From Amycolatopsis azurea DSM 43854 (GTDB lineage Bacteria; Actinomycetota; Actinomycetes; Mycobacteriales; Pseudonocardiaceae): a stretch of DNA of 64,000 nucleotides. The position numbers and the translations under genes were made by a program. Below are positions 45,684-54,164 of the stretch, piece after piece. The DNA is taken from assembly GCF_001995215.1 (NCBI RefSeq), contig NZ_MUXN01000001.1, positions 119,611 to 183,610 on the forward strand, given 5' to 3'. Every line of letters starts with the position of its first letter. The first letter of the stretch is position 1. Below the pieces are notes generated by a model that had not been told where the DNA came from, did no database searches, and saw only the letters and a program-made list of their open reading frames with translations.

Positions 45684-46679
45684 ATGGTCGCTCCTGAGAA
45701 GACGGCGCCTCAGGCGCCCTCAGCGAAATCGTCCCAGTTCGCGGGCGCTGTCCGCGGTTACGACAAGCGTCAGGTCGACGAGCGGCTCGCCGAGCTGTCG
45801 ACCGAACTCAAGCAGGCCTCACGCAACCGCGACGAGGCCGTGGCAACCGCCGGTGAACTCACCAAGGCGCTCGGCCACGCCCAGAAGGAACTGGACGAGA
45901 CCAAGGCCGCCCTCGTGCGGATGAGTGCGAGCCCGTCCGGCGCCGGCGCGATGGCCGAACGCGTCCGCATGATGATGCAGCTCGCCGAAGAGGAGATCGC
46001 CGACCTCAAGGCCGCCGCGGAGGCCGACGCCAAGTCGACTCGGACCGAAGCGGACAAGTACGCCCACGAGACGCAGCGCGCGACCGAAAAAGCGGCCAAG
46101 GACGCGCAGGCCGAGCGGGAGAAGCTGCTCGCGGACGCCAAAGCCGAGATCGAGCGGCTGAACTCCGAGGCGGCGCAGAAGCGCAAGGAACTGGACATGG
46201 AGAGCGTCCGGACCCGCGCCGCCGCGGACAAGAAGGCCGAGGAGGCTTCGGCCGCCCGTCGTGCGGAAGCGGAGAAGGCGTCCGCGGACAAGATCGCGGA
46301 AGCCGACCGGGTCTCGGCGGACAAACGCGCCGAAGCCGAGCGGATCTCCGCGGAGAAGATCGCCAAGTCGGAGAAGTCTTCGGCGGAGGACATCGCCGCG
46401 AAGCAGGAGCAGGTCGCGGAGGCTCTCACCGACACGAAGACTCAGCAGGCCGAGGCTCAGCAGGCCCGGAAGCTCGCGCTGGAACTCCGGTCGAAGGTCG
46501 CCGATCGGCTTTCCGCCACGGACGTCGCCGTCCAGGAGGCCATCCGGCTGTTGGCTCCCGCGCCCGACGCTGGTCCTGTTGCCGGTCCTGATGCCGGGGC
46601 GGCCAAACCGGAAGCGGCCAAACCGGAGGCCGCGCCGAAGCCGGCTCCTACCAAGTCCAACGGCCCACGTCCTTCCTGA
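45684..46679 (+). CDS. DivIVA-like coiled-coil protein
   Basis: 331 residues. The segment FAGAVRGYDKRQVDERLAEL (18-37) fits the DivIVA N-terminal membrane/pole-targeting domain. A highly charged Ala/Glu/Lys coiled coil follows (about 40-275), then an Ala/Pro tail. DivIVA-family proteins organise polar growth or division in actinobacteria. It is not the main Wag31/DivIVA by context, as that gene usually lies near ftsZ. Divergent from the three DUF445 genes. Confidence 0.78.
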   Translation: MVAPEKTAPQAPSAKSSQFAGAVRGYDKRQVDERLAELSTELKQASRNRDEAVATAGELTKALGHAQKELDETKAALVRMSASPSGAGAMAERVRMMMQLAEEEIADLKAAAEADAKSTRTEADKYAHETQRATEKAAKDAQAEREKLLADAKAEIERLNSEAAQKRKELDMESVRTRAAADKKAEEASAARRAEAEKASADKIAEADRVSADKRAEAERISAEKIAKSEKSSAEDIAAKQEQVAEALTDTKTQQAEAQQARKLALELRSKVADRLSATDVAVQEAIRLLAPAPDAGPVAGPDAGAAKPEAAKPEAAPKPAPTKSNGPRPS

Positions 46680-46697
46680 TCTCTCGGTCTTGATCTC

Positions 46698-48137
46698 TCA
46701 ACGCCGGACGACGGCGAACAGCTCGTCGTCGATCCAGCCCCTGGTGTGCAGCTCGGTGCAGAACCGCAGGTAGGACTCGGTGAGCGCGGCACTTTCGCGC
46801 TCGTCGGGTTCGACCAGCGTTCCCCTGCCGAGCCCTTCGGACGCCTCGCCGAGCCCTCCCGGCAAGACCCCCGCCGCGGCGAGCAGAGCGGCGCCGTACC
46901 CCGTTTCGGCCTGCGGTGACACTCGCAGACCGAGACCGGTGACGGTCGCCCTGATCCGCGTCCACAAAGGACTCTTGCTGCCGCCGCCCGCCGCCAGGAG
47001 CGGTTCGGTGATCGTGACGCCGAGCCGGCGCAGATGGTCCAGTGCCAGCCGCTCGAGGAACGCGACCCCCTCCAGCCTGGCCCGGTGCAGTTCCACCTCG
47101 TCGGCTTCGCCGGACACGAAACCCGCGGCGTCCGCGTTGGCGAACGGGAAACGTTCGCCTTTGCGACGCAACGGATACGCGATCACCTTCGCCGGCCCCA
47201 GCGCGGCCGCCGCCGCGTCGAGTTCGGGAAGGTTCCGTTGCCCGGCGACGGCCTCGCCGCCGGTGTTCGACGCGCCACCGGGCAGCCACCAGCCGTCCGG
47301 ATGGCGATGGCTGTACACCGCCCCTGTCGGATCCGGCACGAGTTCTTCGGTGACCCCTTTGAGCACGTACGTCGTGCCGAGGATCCCGACGAAGCTCCCA
47401 GGGGTGACCGCCCCGGCCGCGAGCTGGCCCGCGCAGCCGTCGGTCATCCCTGCCACGACCGCGCAGCCCACCGGGAGCCCGGCGATCGGCTCGGCCACCG
47501 TGCCCAGCACGGTGGCCGGCGCGACCACCGCCGGGAGCAGGGCCTCAGGCACCGCCAAGGCCTCGAAGACCTCGTGTGACCATTCGCGGGCGAGCGGGTC
47601 GTACCCGCTCTTCAAGGCGTGCGACCAGTCGCTCGCCACTTGTCCGCCGGTGAGCTTCGCGGCGATCAGATCGGGTGTGTGCCGGACCCCGGCGACGTCG
47701 GGGACGTGCTCGGACAGCCAGGCGATCCGGCCGAGCGCGGCCGTGGCGGACACGCCGAAACCGAGTCGCCGCCAGCGATCCTCGCCGAGTTCGGTGGCCT
47801 TGCGGTTGAGCTCCGCTCCGCGCCTGTCGTCGTACATCAGCGCGGGCGTGACCGGCTCACCCGAGGTGTCGACCCCGACGATCGTCCCCGACGTCGCGGC
47901 GACGGCCACTGCGGCGACCTCGCCGCCCCTGCCCGGCAGCTCGCCGGTGACCTTCGCCAGCACCGTCTTCACCGCGGGCCACCAGGACCCGGCGTCCTGC
48001 TCGCTGTGCCCGCGTTCGTCGCGGACCGGTGCGGGCAGTGGCTCGGCAGCCAAAGCGAGGACGGTGCCGCCGCGTACCGCGAGGGCACGGACCCCCGCGG
48101 TGGCGACGTCGATGCCGATCGTGACGGGTTGGTTCAC
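46698..48137 (-). CDS. FGGY-family carbohydrate kinase 1
   Basis: 479 residues from GTG 48137. The FGGY family phosphorylates pentuloses, polyols or glycerol. N-terminal TIGIDVATAGVRALAV (phosphate-1), mid motif VAGMTDGCAGQLAAGAVTPGSF and C-terminal LLAAGGGSKSPLWTRI are as expected. The GTGA start overlaps the permease stop by four bases; the pair is co-transcribed. The substrate is likely a sugar imported by that permease; its identity is not readable from the sequence. Confidence 0.88.
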   Translation of the reverse strand: MNQPVTIGIDVATAGVRALAVRGGTVLALAAEPLPAPVRDERGHSEQDAGSWWPAVKTVLAKVTGELPGRGGEVAAVAVAATSGTIVGVDTSGEPVTPALMYDDRRGAELNRKATELGEDRWRRLGFGVSATAALGRIAWLSEHVPDVAGVRHTPDLIAAKLTGGQVASDWSHALKSGYDPLAREWSHEVFEALAVPEALLPAVVAPATVLGTVAEPIAGLPVGCAVVAGMTDGCAGQLAAGAVTPGSFVGILGTTYVLKGVTEELVPDPTGAVYSHRHPDGWWLPGGASNTGGEAVAGQRNLPELDAAAAALGPAKVIAYPLRRKGERFPFANADAAGFVSGEADEVELHRARLEGVAFLERLALDHLRRLGVTITEPLLAAGGGSKSPLWTRIRATVTGLGLRVSPQAETGYGAALLAAAGVLPGGLGEASEGLGRGTLVEPDERESAALTESYLRFCTELHTRGWIDDELFAVVRR

Positions 48138-49468
48138 GTGGTGACGACCTTCTCTCCGACTTCCTGCAGGCTTTTGTCCTCTTCGATCGCCTTCGCCGTC
48201 TCTTCGGGCAACTTCAGGTAGCGCACCATGACCGCCGCCACCAGGTACAGCGCGGCGAAGACGATCACCACGCCGGCCGCGCCCAGCGGACCCAGGAACA
48301 CACTGACGATCGCCGGCCCGACGAACGCCGCCGCGCCCGCGCCCAGGTTCAGCAGGGCCATCGCGCCGCCCTTGTTCTCCGGGGCGAGCGAGGGGAGCAG
48401 CGCCGAGATCGGCACGAATCCGGCGAGCGTGGCGCCGTACAGCGCGCCGACGAGCAGGGCGAGCCAGTAGTACTCGGCGCCCATCGCGACCGGGACGAAG
48501 TAGAGCAACAGGATCGAGATCGCGCAGCCGATCGCGCCGAACCAGAAGATCGTGGTGCGCCAGCCGATCCGGTCGCTCAGTACGCCGAAGATCAGGTTGA
48601 AGAAGATGTTCGTGCCGTAGATGACCGAGACCAGCAGCAGCCAGCGGCTCTCCCCGAATCCGATGCCCTCGATGAAGATCGTCGGGAAGAACACGAGCAT
48701 GCCGAACTCGGGCGCGGTGTTGATGACACGGACGAGCATCCCGACGCCGACGCGGGGTTTCTTCCACGCGATCGACACGCTGGAGACCAGGCTCTGCACC
48801 GGTTTCACGTCCGGCGGCGCGAGCCGGGTGTACCCCGTCCGCTGCCGGACCCCGAAGATCGCCAGCAACCCGCCGAGCGCGAGCAGCGCCACCGACGCCC
48901 AGAGCGTGCCGTACTGGCCCAGCACCGGGTTCGTGAAGCTCGCGACCAGCGCGCCCAGCGTCGGAAGCCCGCCGGTGAAGGCGAAGTAGAACCAGCCCAC
49001 GGCCGCGCCGAGCCTGGCGACCGGCGCCACCGCGGTGATCCAGACCAGGAAACCGAACGCGAACATCGGGTAGCCGAACCCGCGGAGACCGTAGAACACC
49101 AGCATCAGCGGGTAGTTCTCACCGGATACCGCGATCGCGAGGAACAGCACGTCGAACGTCAGCCAGATGGCCAGGCCGATCATCATCACGCGACGCGGGC
49201 CCCAGAGGTCCGACAGCGCGCCCGACAGCCACGAAGCCAGCATCACGGCGACGCCGTACACCGTGATCACGTACGAGGCCTTGATCTCCGTGCCCGCTCC
49301 GTTGTCCGCCATGAACGGCGCGATGAAGCCCGACTCGACCCCGTCGCCGATCATGAACAGCAGCAGCCCGGCGTAGCCGAGGAACAGCGGGGCGGGCAGG
49401 CCCCAGCGGTTCAATACACGGGCGAACCCGCTCCCGGATCGCGATAACGGCGGTGTTACCTGGTTCAT
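48134..49468 (-). CDS. MFS sugar/polyol permease (RbtT/DalT/CsbX-like)
   Basis: About 444 residues with 12 membrane segments. ATG 49468 follows GGAGG by five bases. The N-terminal half (FMIGDGVESGFIAPFMADNG) and VWITAVAPVARLGAAVGWFY match the ribitol/arabitol transporter group. It is upstream of and coupled to an FGGY kinase, as in pentitol import systems. A DeoR-type operator-like sequence lies at 49509-49541, before the start. Confidence 0.85.
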   Translation of the reverse strand: MNQVTPPLSRSGSGFARVLNRWGLPAPLFLGYAGLLLFMIGDGVESGFIAPFMADNGAGTEIKASYVITVYGVAVMLASWLSGALSDLWGPRRVMMIGLAIWLTFDVLFLAIAVSGENYPLMLVFYGLRGFGYPMFAFGFLVWITAVAPVARLGAAVGWFYFAFTGGLPTLGALVASFTNPVLGQYGTLWASVALLALGGLLAIFGVRQRTGYTRLAPPDVKPVQSLVSSVSIAWKKPRVGVGMLVRVINTAPEFGMLVFFPTIFIEGIGFGESRWLLLVSVIYGTNIFFNLIFGVLSDRIGWRTTIFWFGAIGCAISILLLYFVPVAMGAEYYWLALLVGALYGATLAGFVPISALLPSLAPENKGGAMALLNLGAGAAAFVGPAIVSVFLGPLGAAGVVIVFAALYLVAAVMVRYLKLPEETAKAIEEDKSLQEVGEKVVTT

Positions 49469-49508
49469 GCACGCCTCCATGACGTCGTGTTCAGCGTATC
49501 ATGGATCG

Positions 49509-49541
49509 TGTTAACTTAACTTTCAAGATGTTACATCGATG
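49509..49541 (-). promoter_or_regulatory. DeoR-type operator upstream of the permease
   Basis: TGTTAACTTAAC (49509-49520) and GATGTTACATCGATG (about 49527-49541) contain the half-sites found at 51258-51286. AT-rich in a GC-rich setting, 40 bases before the permease start. The DeoR gene at 49808 is the natural ligand-responsive repressor. Confidence 0.6.
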
Positions 49542-49572
49542 GGTTTTCGTGTTAGCCTCGCGCGCTTGGACG

Positions 49573-49710
49573 GGGCTGGGTTGGTCGTGAGTGGCGATTC
49601 GGGTTTGAGCCAAGCGTGTCGTCCGGCCAGTCACGCGTGTCGTCCGTCTGATCACACGTGCCGTCCACTCGGTCACACGAAAGCCCGGCTCGGCACGACC
49701 AACCCAGCCC
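49573..49710. repeat. repeat cassette bounded by 17-bp perfect inverted repeats
   Basis: Bases 49573-49589 and 49694-49710 are perfect reverse complements. Between them lies a third array of ACGCGTGTCGTCC-type units (about 49615-49690; for example CAGTCACGCGTGTCGTCCGT). No transposase is present. The bounded structure suggests a small non-autonomous cassette or a structured intergenic element. It occupies most of the gap between the permease and DeoR genes. Confidence 0.65.
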
Positions 49711-49740
49711 GCCGTTCATCGCTGCCTCGGCCGCTTGCGG

Positions 49741-49793
49741 TACATGAAGGCCCCCTTCCTTGCGCTAGACGCAAGGAAGGGGGCCTTCATGTA
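49741..49793. terminator. 24-bp perfect hairpin after the DeoR gene
   Basis: Arms 49741-49764 and 49770-49793 are perfect complements around CTAGA. It starts 15 bases past the 3' end of the minus-strand DeoR gene. The pyrimidine/purine-rich arms form a very stable stem; it is likely a terminator and possibly also a dispersed repeat. Confidence 0.7.
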
Positions 49794-49807
49794 CTCGGGC
49801 TCGTGCC

Positions 49808-50602
49808 TCAGGCTTCCGCGATGTCCACTTCCACCTGGCTCCGCATCTCCTCGGCCAGGTGGTCCTCGACCCCGTCGTCGACGATCAGCACGTCGAAATC
49901 GCTCAGCGGCGCCAGCCGGTGCAGCGCCGCGCGTTCGGTCTTGCTGTGGTCCATCAGCAGCACCTTCGTCCGGGCGCTGGCCAGCATCGCGCGCTTCAGC
50001 ATCACGATCTCCGGCTCCTGGTGGAAGGTCATCCGCGTGTTCATCGCCGAGGTCGAAACGAAGGTCGCGTCGACGGTGATCCGTTCGATCGCTTCGAGGC
50101 TCTGCATGCCGAGGAACGAGTCGTGAGTCGCCGAGTAGTCGCCGCCGATGCAGATGAGCCGCAGGTCGGGAACGCCTTTGAGGAGTTCGATGGCGCCGAG
50201 GTAGTTCGTCGCGACGGTCAGCGGTGTGACGCGGTGCAGCATCTTCGCCAGCGCGAGCGCGCTCGTGGAGTCGTCGAGCAGGATCGACATCCCCGGTTCG
50301 ACGCGCGCGAGCGCGTGCGCGGCGATCGCCGCCTTCTCCTCCGAATGCACGTTCATCCGGTAGTCGGCGTTGCTTTCGAACACCGTCGACGGCATGGCCG
50401 AGACGCCGCCCCGGTACTTCCGCAGCAGGCCCTGCCTGGCCAGTTCGTCGACGTCCCGGTGCACGGTCATGGTGCTGACACCGGTGAGTTCCACCAGGTC
50501 GGAGATGGTGGCGGAGCCGGACGCGAAGACGTGTTCGGTGATCTGCCGCTGCCGCGTGTTACGAGAGTGTGCGCTCGCACCGGCCGTCTTCTCATCGCTC
50601 AT
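49808..50602 (-). CDS. DeoR-family transcriptional regulator
   Basis: 264 residues from ATG 50602. The N-terminal DeoR HTH (RQRQITEHVFASGSATISDLVELTGVSTMTVHRDVDELARQGLLRKYRGG) is followed by a ribose-5-phosphate-isomerase-like effector domain that senses sugar phosphates (LLDDSTSALALAKML ... KVLLMDHSKTERAALHR). It sits between two catabolic operons that share operator-like sequences, so it probably represses both until a phosphorylated intermediate appears. Confidence 0.9.
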   Translation of the reverse strand: MSDEKTAGASAHSRNTRQRQITEHVFASGSATISDLVELTGVSTMTVHRDVDELARQGLLRKYRGGVSAMPSTVFESNADYRMNVHSEEKAAIAAHALARVEPGMSILLDDSTSALALAKMLHRVTPLTVATNYLGAIELLKGVPDLRLICIGGDYSATHDSFLGMQSLEAIERITVDATFVSTSAMNTRMTFHQEPEIVMLKRAMLASARTKVLLMDHSKTERAALHRLAPLSDFDVLIVDDGVEDHLAEEMRSQVEVDIAEA

Positions 50603-50607
50603 GGGGT

Positions 50608-51225
50608 TCAGTATCGCGTGCGGGCCGGCTGATTGAGGCGCAGCAGGCCGGTGCGTGCGCCGTCGATCGCGATCTCGGTGACGGCCGCGTTGTCCAGTCG
50701 CGGGAACACCGTCCGATAGGTCTCGACCGGGATTCCGAGCAGTGCGCACAAGGTCAGCCTGATCAGGGTGTTGTGCGCGACGACAAGCACCGTCTCGCCC
50801 GGCGCCTCGGCGGCGATCCCGCGCAGGGCCTTCGCGCCGCGGGCGGCCGCGTCCGCTGGAGGCTCCGAGCCGGGGAAGGCGCCGGTCACGGGATCGGCGA
50901 GAAACCTCGTGACCGCATCGGGATCCGTCGCCGCCAGCTCGTCCCTGGTGCGGCCCTCCATTAGTCCGAAGTGGACTTCACGCAGTTCGTCGACCACTCG
51001 AAGCGGCAGGAACAGCGCCTCGGCCGACGGCTCCGCGGTGCGACGTGCCCGGCTCTGCGGCGAGCAGAACACGGCCGTCGGCCCGGCCGCCGCGGCGAAC
51101 CCGGCGAGCTCGTCCGCCTGCCTGAGTCCCTCCTCGGTCAGCGCGACGTCGCTGCTGCCCGCGTACCTGTTCTCGGCATGCCATTCGGTCTGGCCGTGCC
51201 GAGCCAACAACAACCGTGTGACCAC
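50608..51225 (-). CDS. histidine phosphatase-family protein
   Basis: 205 residues, GTG start with GAGGAGG upstream. RHG motif LLLARHGQTEW (phospho-His), SRARRTAEP and the second histidine in VVAHNTLIRL define a phosphoglycerate-mutase-like phosphatase. It lies five bases upstream of the DeoR gene and is probably co-transcribed with it. It may remove phosphate from a sugar phosphate of the pathway; substrate inferred only from context. Confidence 0.88.
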   Translation of the reverse strand: MVTRLLLARHGQTEWHAENRYAGSSDVALTEEGLRQADELAGFAAAAGPTAVFCSPQSRARRTAEPSAEALFLPLRVVDELREVHFGLMEGRTRDELAATDPDAVTRFLADPVTGAFPGSEPPADAAARGAKALRGIAAEAPGETVLVVAHNTLIRLTLCALLGIPVETYRTVFPRLDNAAVTEIAIDGARTGLLRLNQPARTRY

Positions 51226-51257
51226 GGGGTCCCTCCTCGAAGCTTGCTCAGATCACA

Positions 51258-51286
51258 TCATCGATGTTAATTTAACAGCATCGATG
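51258..51286. promoter_or_regulatory. DeoR-type operator in the divergent gap
   Basis: TGTTAATTTAACA (51265-51277) is a perfect palindrome, flanked by two CATCGATG octamers (51259-51266 and 51279-51286). The gap serves both the phosphatase/DeoR transcript and the HAD-led operon. The matching half-sites at 49509-49541 support a shared regulator. Confidence 0.7.
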
Positions 51287-51302
51287 TGAAAGGAGACGCC
51301 GG

Positions 51303-51989
51303 ATGGCACTCGCCGCGGTGGTGTTCGACCTGGACGGTGTCCTCGTCGACAGTGAACACCTCTGGGAGGAGAACTGGGTGGCGTACGCCGCCCGGCACCG
51401 GACCGAGTGGACCGCTGAGGACACCGCGTCCGTACAGGGGATGAGCGCGCCCGAATGGGCCGCTTACCTCGCGAAGCGGTCCGGCACCCCGGAAAGCGCG
51501 GCCGAGGTCGAGCGTGCCGTGGTGGACGGCATGATCGCCGCGATCGAGGCGGGAGAGGCGCCCCTGCTGCCGGGCGCCGGCGAAATGGTCCGCGAGGTGA
51601 GCGCGAAGGTGCCGGTCGCGCTGGCGTCGTCGGCCGCCCGCCGCGTGATCGACGCGGTCCTGGACAAGCACGGTCTCACCGGTGAGTTCAGCGCGACCGT
51701 TTCCAGTGCCGAGGTCGCCAGGGGCAAACCGAGTCCGGACGTCTACCTCGAGGCGGCCGCCAGGCTCGGCCGGTCCGGAGAGGAATGCCTCGGCGTCGAA
51801 GACTCCAGCAACGGCATCCGCGCCGCCGCCGCGGCCGGGCTCACCGTGATCGCGCTGCCGAACCCGGTGTACCCGCCGAAGCCGGACGCGCTCGAACTGG
51901 CCGCCGCGGTCGCGGAGAACAATGACGACGTGCGCCGCAAGCTGCTCGCCTACTTGTCCGGTGAGTTCGCGGAGGCGAGCGGGCGATGA
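51303..51989 (+). CDS. HAD-superfamily phosphatase (beta-phosphoglucomutase-like)
   Basis: 228 residues from ATG 51303 (AAAGGAG upstream). Motif I FDLDGVLVDSE, motif II LASSA, motif III Lys in RGKPSPDVY and motif IV GVEDSSNG are complete. The cap domain is of the small helical type. First gene of a six-gene operon; it may dephosphorylate an unwanted sugar phosphate. Its stop overlaps the kinase start by four bases. Confidence 0.88.
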   Translation: MALAAVVFDLDGVLVDSEHLWEENWVAYAARHRTEWTAEDTASVQGMSAPEWAAYLAKRSGTPESAAEVERAVVDGMIAAIEAGEAPLLPGAGEMVREVSAKVPVALASSAARRVIDAVLDKHGLTGEFSATVSSAEVARGKPSPDVYLEAAARLGRSGEECLGVEDSSNGIRAAAAAGLTVIALPNPVYPPKPDALELAAAVAENNDDVRRKLLAYLSGEFAEASGR

Positions 51990-53671
51990 CGGTCCTGGGT
52001 GCCGCGGAGACGTTCAAACGCGACTGGCTGGACGGGTTCGTCACCGCCTACGGGCGTTCGGTGCGCAAGGTTCCCGGCGCCTATGGCGTGCTGCGCCGGG
52101 AAGAGACCGAGCGCAAGGTCGCGGTGGTGATCGGCGGTGGCTGCGGGCACTATCCCGCGTTCGCCGGACTGGTCGGTCCCGGCCTCGCCGACGGTGCGGT
52201 GGTGGGCGACGTGTTCACCAGCCCGAGCGCCGAGCAGGTCTACCGCACGGCGCGGGCGGCGGAGAGCGGTGCTGGAGTGCTCTTCGGCTACGGCAACTAT
52301 CAGGGCGACGTCCTGCACTTCGGGCTCGCCGCGCGCAGGCTGGCGGCCGAGGGCGTCGAGAGCCGCACCATCCTGGTCACCGACGACATCGCCAGCGGTC
52401 CCGCCGACGCACCGGAACGGCGTCGCGGGGTCGCGGGCGACTTCCTGGTCTTCAAGGTCGCGGGCGCCGCCGCCGAACGCGGTGACGACCTGGCCGCCGT
52501 GCACGCGCTCGCGGAGAAGGCGAACGCGAACACCCGGACGTTCGGGGTGGCCTTCGGCGGCTGCACTTTGCCCGGTGCGTCCGCCCCGCTGTTCACCGTC
52601 GGCGAGAGCGAGATGGAACTGGGGCTCGGCATCCACGGCGAGCCCGGCGTGCGCACCGCCGGCAGGCTGAGTGCCCGGGAACTGGCCGACGAACTGGTCG
52701 ACGGCCTCCTGCCGGAACTGCCGGAGGGCGACGGCCGCGTCGTGGTCCTGCTGAACGGGCTGGGCCGCACCAAATACGAAGAGATGTTCGCGACCTACAC
52801 CCGGGTGCACGAACGGCTCGCCGAGGCGGGGCTCAGCCCGCTGCACACCGAGGTCGGCGAATTCGTCACGTCGCTCGACATGGCCGGTGTCTCGCTGTCG
52901 ATCCTGGTGCTCGACGACGAACTCGCCGAGCTCTACGCCGCACCTTGCGACACCCCGGGCTACCGGAGCACCGGCGCCGAACTGGCCCAGGTGCCGCTGG
53001 AGTCCACAGTGGACTCACTGCTGGCGGAGACCGAGCCGGGGCAAGGCATCGTGGACCGCGCGCTGACGGCGGCTCTGCACGTCATCGAAGCCAACGAAGC
53101 CGAACTCGGCAGGTTGGACGCGGTCGCCGCCGACGGTGACCACGGCCTGGGCATGACCAGGGGAATGCGAGCCGCGGTGGCCGCCGCGAGGCGTGCCGGG
53201 GATTCGCTGTCCACCGCGCTTCTGGCGGCGGGGACGGCCTTCGCCGACGCGGCGGGCGGCGCGTCCGGGGCGCTGTACGGAGTCCTGCTGGCCGAAACCG
53301 GCGCCGGAGTCCAGGGCCGGTCCGGCGACGAGGTCACCGCGGAAGTCCTCGCGGACGCCGTCGACGGCGCCGTGACGGCGTTCGTCGAACTGGGCAAGGC
53401 CGAGCCCGGTGAGAAGACCATGCTCGACGCCATCGAGCCGTTCCGGCTGGCGTTGCGCGAACAGGCCGAGGCGGGCGCCGACGTCCCGCAGGCCTGGCAG
53501 AAGGCGGCCCAGGTCGCGGTGAGCGCGGCCGAGGCCACGGCGGACCTGCTGCCCGCCAAGGGACGGGCGGCGCGGTTGGCACAGCGGAGCAAAGGGCACC
53601 CCGATCCCGGGGCCACCTCGTTCGCGCTGCTCGTCACCGCGGTCGGCCAGGCGCTGGGAAAGGAAGACTGA
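51986..53671 (+). CDS. fused DhaK-DhaL dihydroxyacetone/erythrulose-type kinase
   Basis: 561 residues. The DhaK domain (1 to about 325) has the phosphate-binding GGGCGHYP loop, GDVFTSPS, and His217 in GLGIHGEPG that forms a covalent hemiaminal with the ketose. The DhaL ATP domain (about 350-555) has DGDHGLGMTRGM for Mg-ATP. ATP-dependent single-chain kinases act on dihydroxyacetone, or on D- or L-erythrulose in tetritol pathways. The following RpiB-like isomerase favours an erythrulose-type substrate, by analogy with M. smegmatis DerK/DerI. Overlaps the HAD stop. Confidence 0.87.
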   Translation: MTVLGAAETFKRDWLDGFVTAYGRSVRKVPGAYGVLRREETERKVAVVIGGGCGHYPAFAGLVGPGLADGAVVGDVFTSPSAEQVYRTARAAESGAGVLFGYGNYQGDVLHFGLAARRLAAEGVESRTILVTDDIASGPADAPERRRGVAGDFLVFKVAGAAAERGDDLAAVHALAEKANANTRTFGVAFGGCTLPGASAPLFTVGESEMELGLGIHGEPGVRTAGRLSARELADELVDGLLPELPEGDGRVVVLLNGLGRTKYEEMFATYTRVHERLAEAGLSPLHTEVGEFVTSLDMAGVSLSILVLDDELAELYAAPCDTPGYRSTGAELAQVPLESTVDSLLAETEPGQGIVDRALTAALHVIEANEAELGRLDAVAADGDHGLGMTRGMRAAVAAARRAGDSLSTALLAAGTAFADAAGGASGALYGVLLAETGAGVQGRSGDEVTAEVLADAVDGAVTAFVELGKAEPGEKTMLDAIEPFRLALREQAEAGADVPQAWQKAAQVAVSAAEATADLLPAKGRAARLAQRSKGHPDPGATSFALLVTAVGQALGKED

Positions 53672-54127
53672 ATGCGGATCGTGGTGGCGGCGGACAACGC
53701 CGGGGTGGCGCTCAAGGACCAGCTGCGTGACCTGCTCCTCGCCGACGACAGGGTGGACGAGGTCACCGACCTCGGCGTGGCCGACGGATCGGACGACAAG
53801 GCGTACCCGTTGCTCGGACTCGCGGCGGCGGAGACGATCGCGCGGGGCGAGGCGGATCGCGGCGTCCTGGTCTGCGGCACCGGGATCGGCATGGCCATCT
53901 CGGCGAACAAGGTCCCCGGTGTCCGGGCCACGGTCGCGCACGACTCGTACTCGGCCGAGCGTTCGGTCAAGTCGAACGACTGCCAGGTGATCACCTTCGG
54001 TGCGCGGGCGATCGGCCCGGAACTGGCGAAGAAGATCGTCGCCGAATGGGTCGGCTACCGCTTCGACCCGGCCTCGGCCAGCGCGAGCAAGGTCGCGCAC
54101 ATCACCGAATACGAGCAAGCTCACTGA
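53672..54127 (+). CDS. RpiB-family sugar-phosphate isomerase
   Basis: 151 residues starting directly after the kinase stop. RpiB fold: MRIVVAADNAG, catalytic Cys68 in VCGTGIGMAISANK, HDSYSAERSVKSNDCQV, and the phosphate-binding arginines near the C terminus. RpiB relatives interconvert ribulose-5-P/ribose-5-P, allose-6-P or D-erythrulose-4-P/erythrose-4-P. Coupling to a DAK kinase suggests the last reaction; biochemical proof is lacking. Confidence 0.88.
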   Translation: MRIVVAADNAGVALKDQLRDLLLADDRVDEVTDLGVADGSDDKAYPLLGLAAAETIARGEADRGVLVCGTGIGMAISANKVPGVRATVAHDSYSAERSVKSNDCQVITFGARAIGPELAKKIVAEWVGYRFDPASASASKVAHITEYEQAH

Positions 54128-54164
54128 ACATGCCCCCATCCGGGCACGGAGAGAGGACGCAGAG

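Noticed and set aside
49573..49710. Insertion sequence
   Set aside because: Inverted ends are present but there is no transposase reading frame and the span is only about 140 bases.
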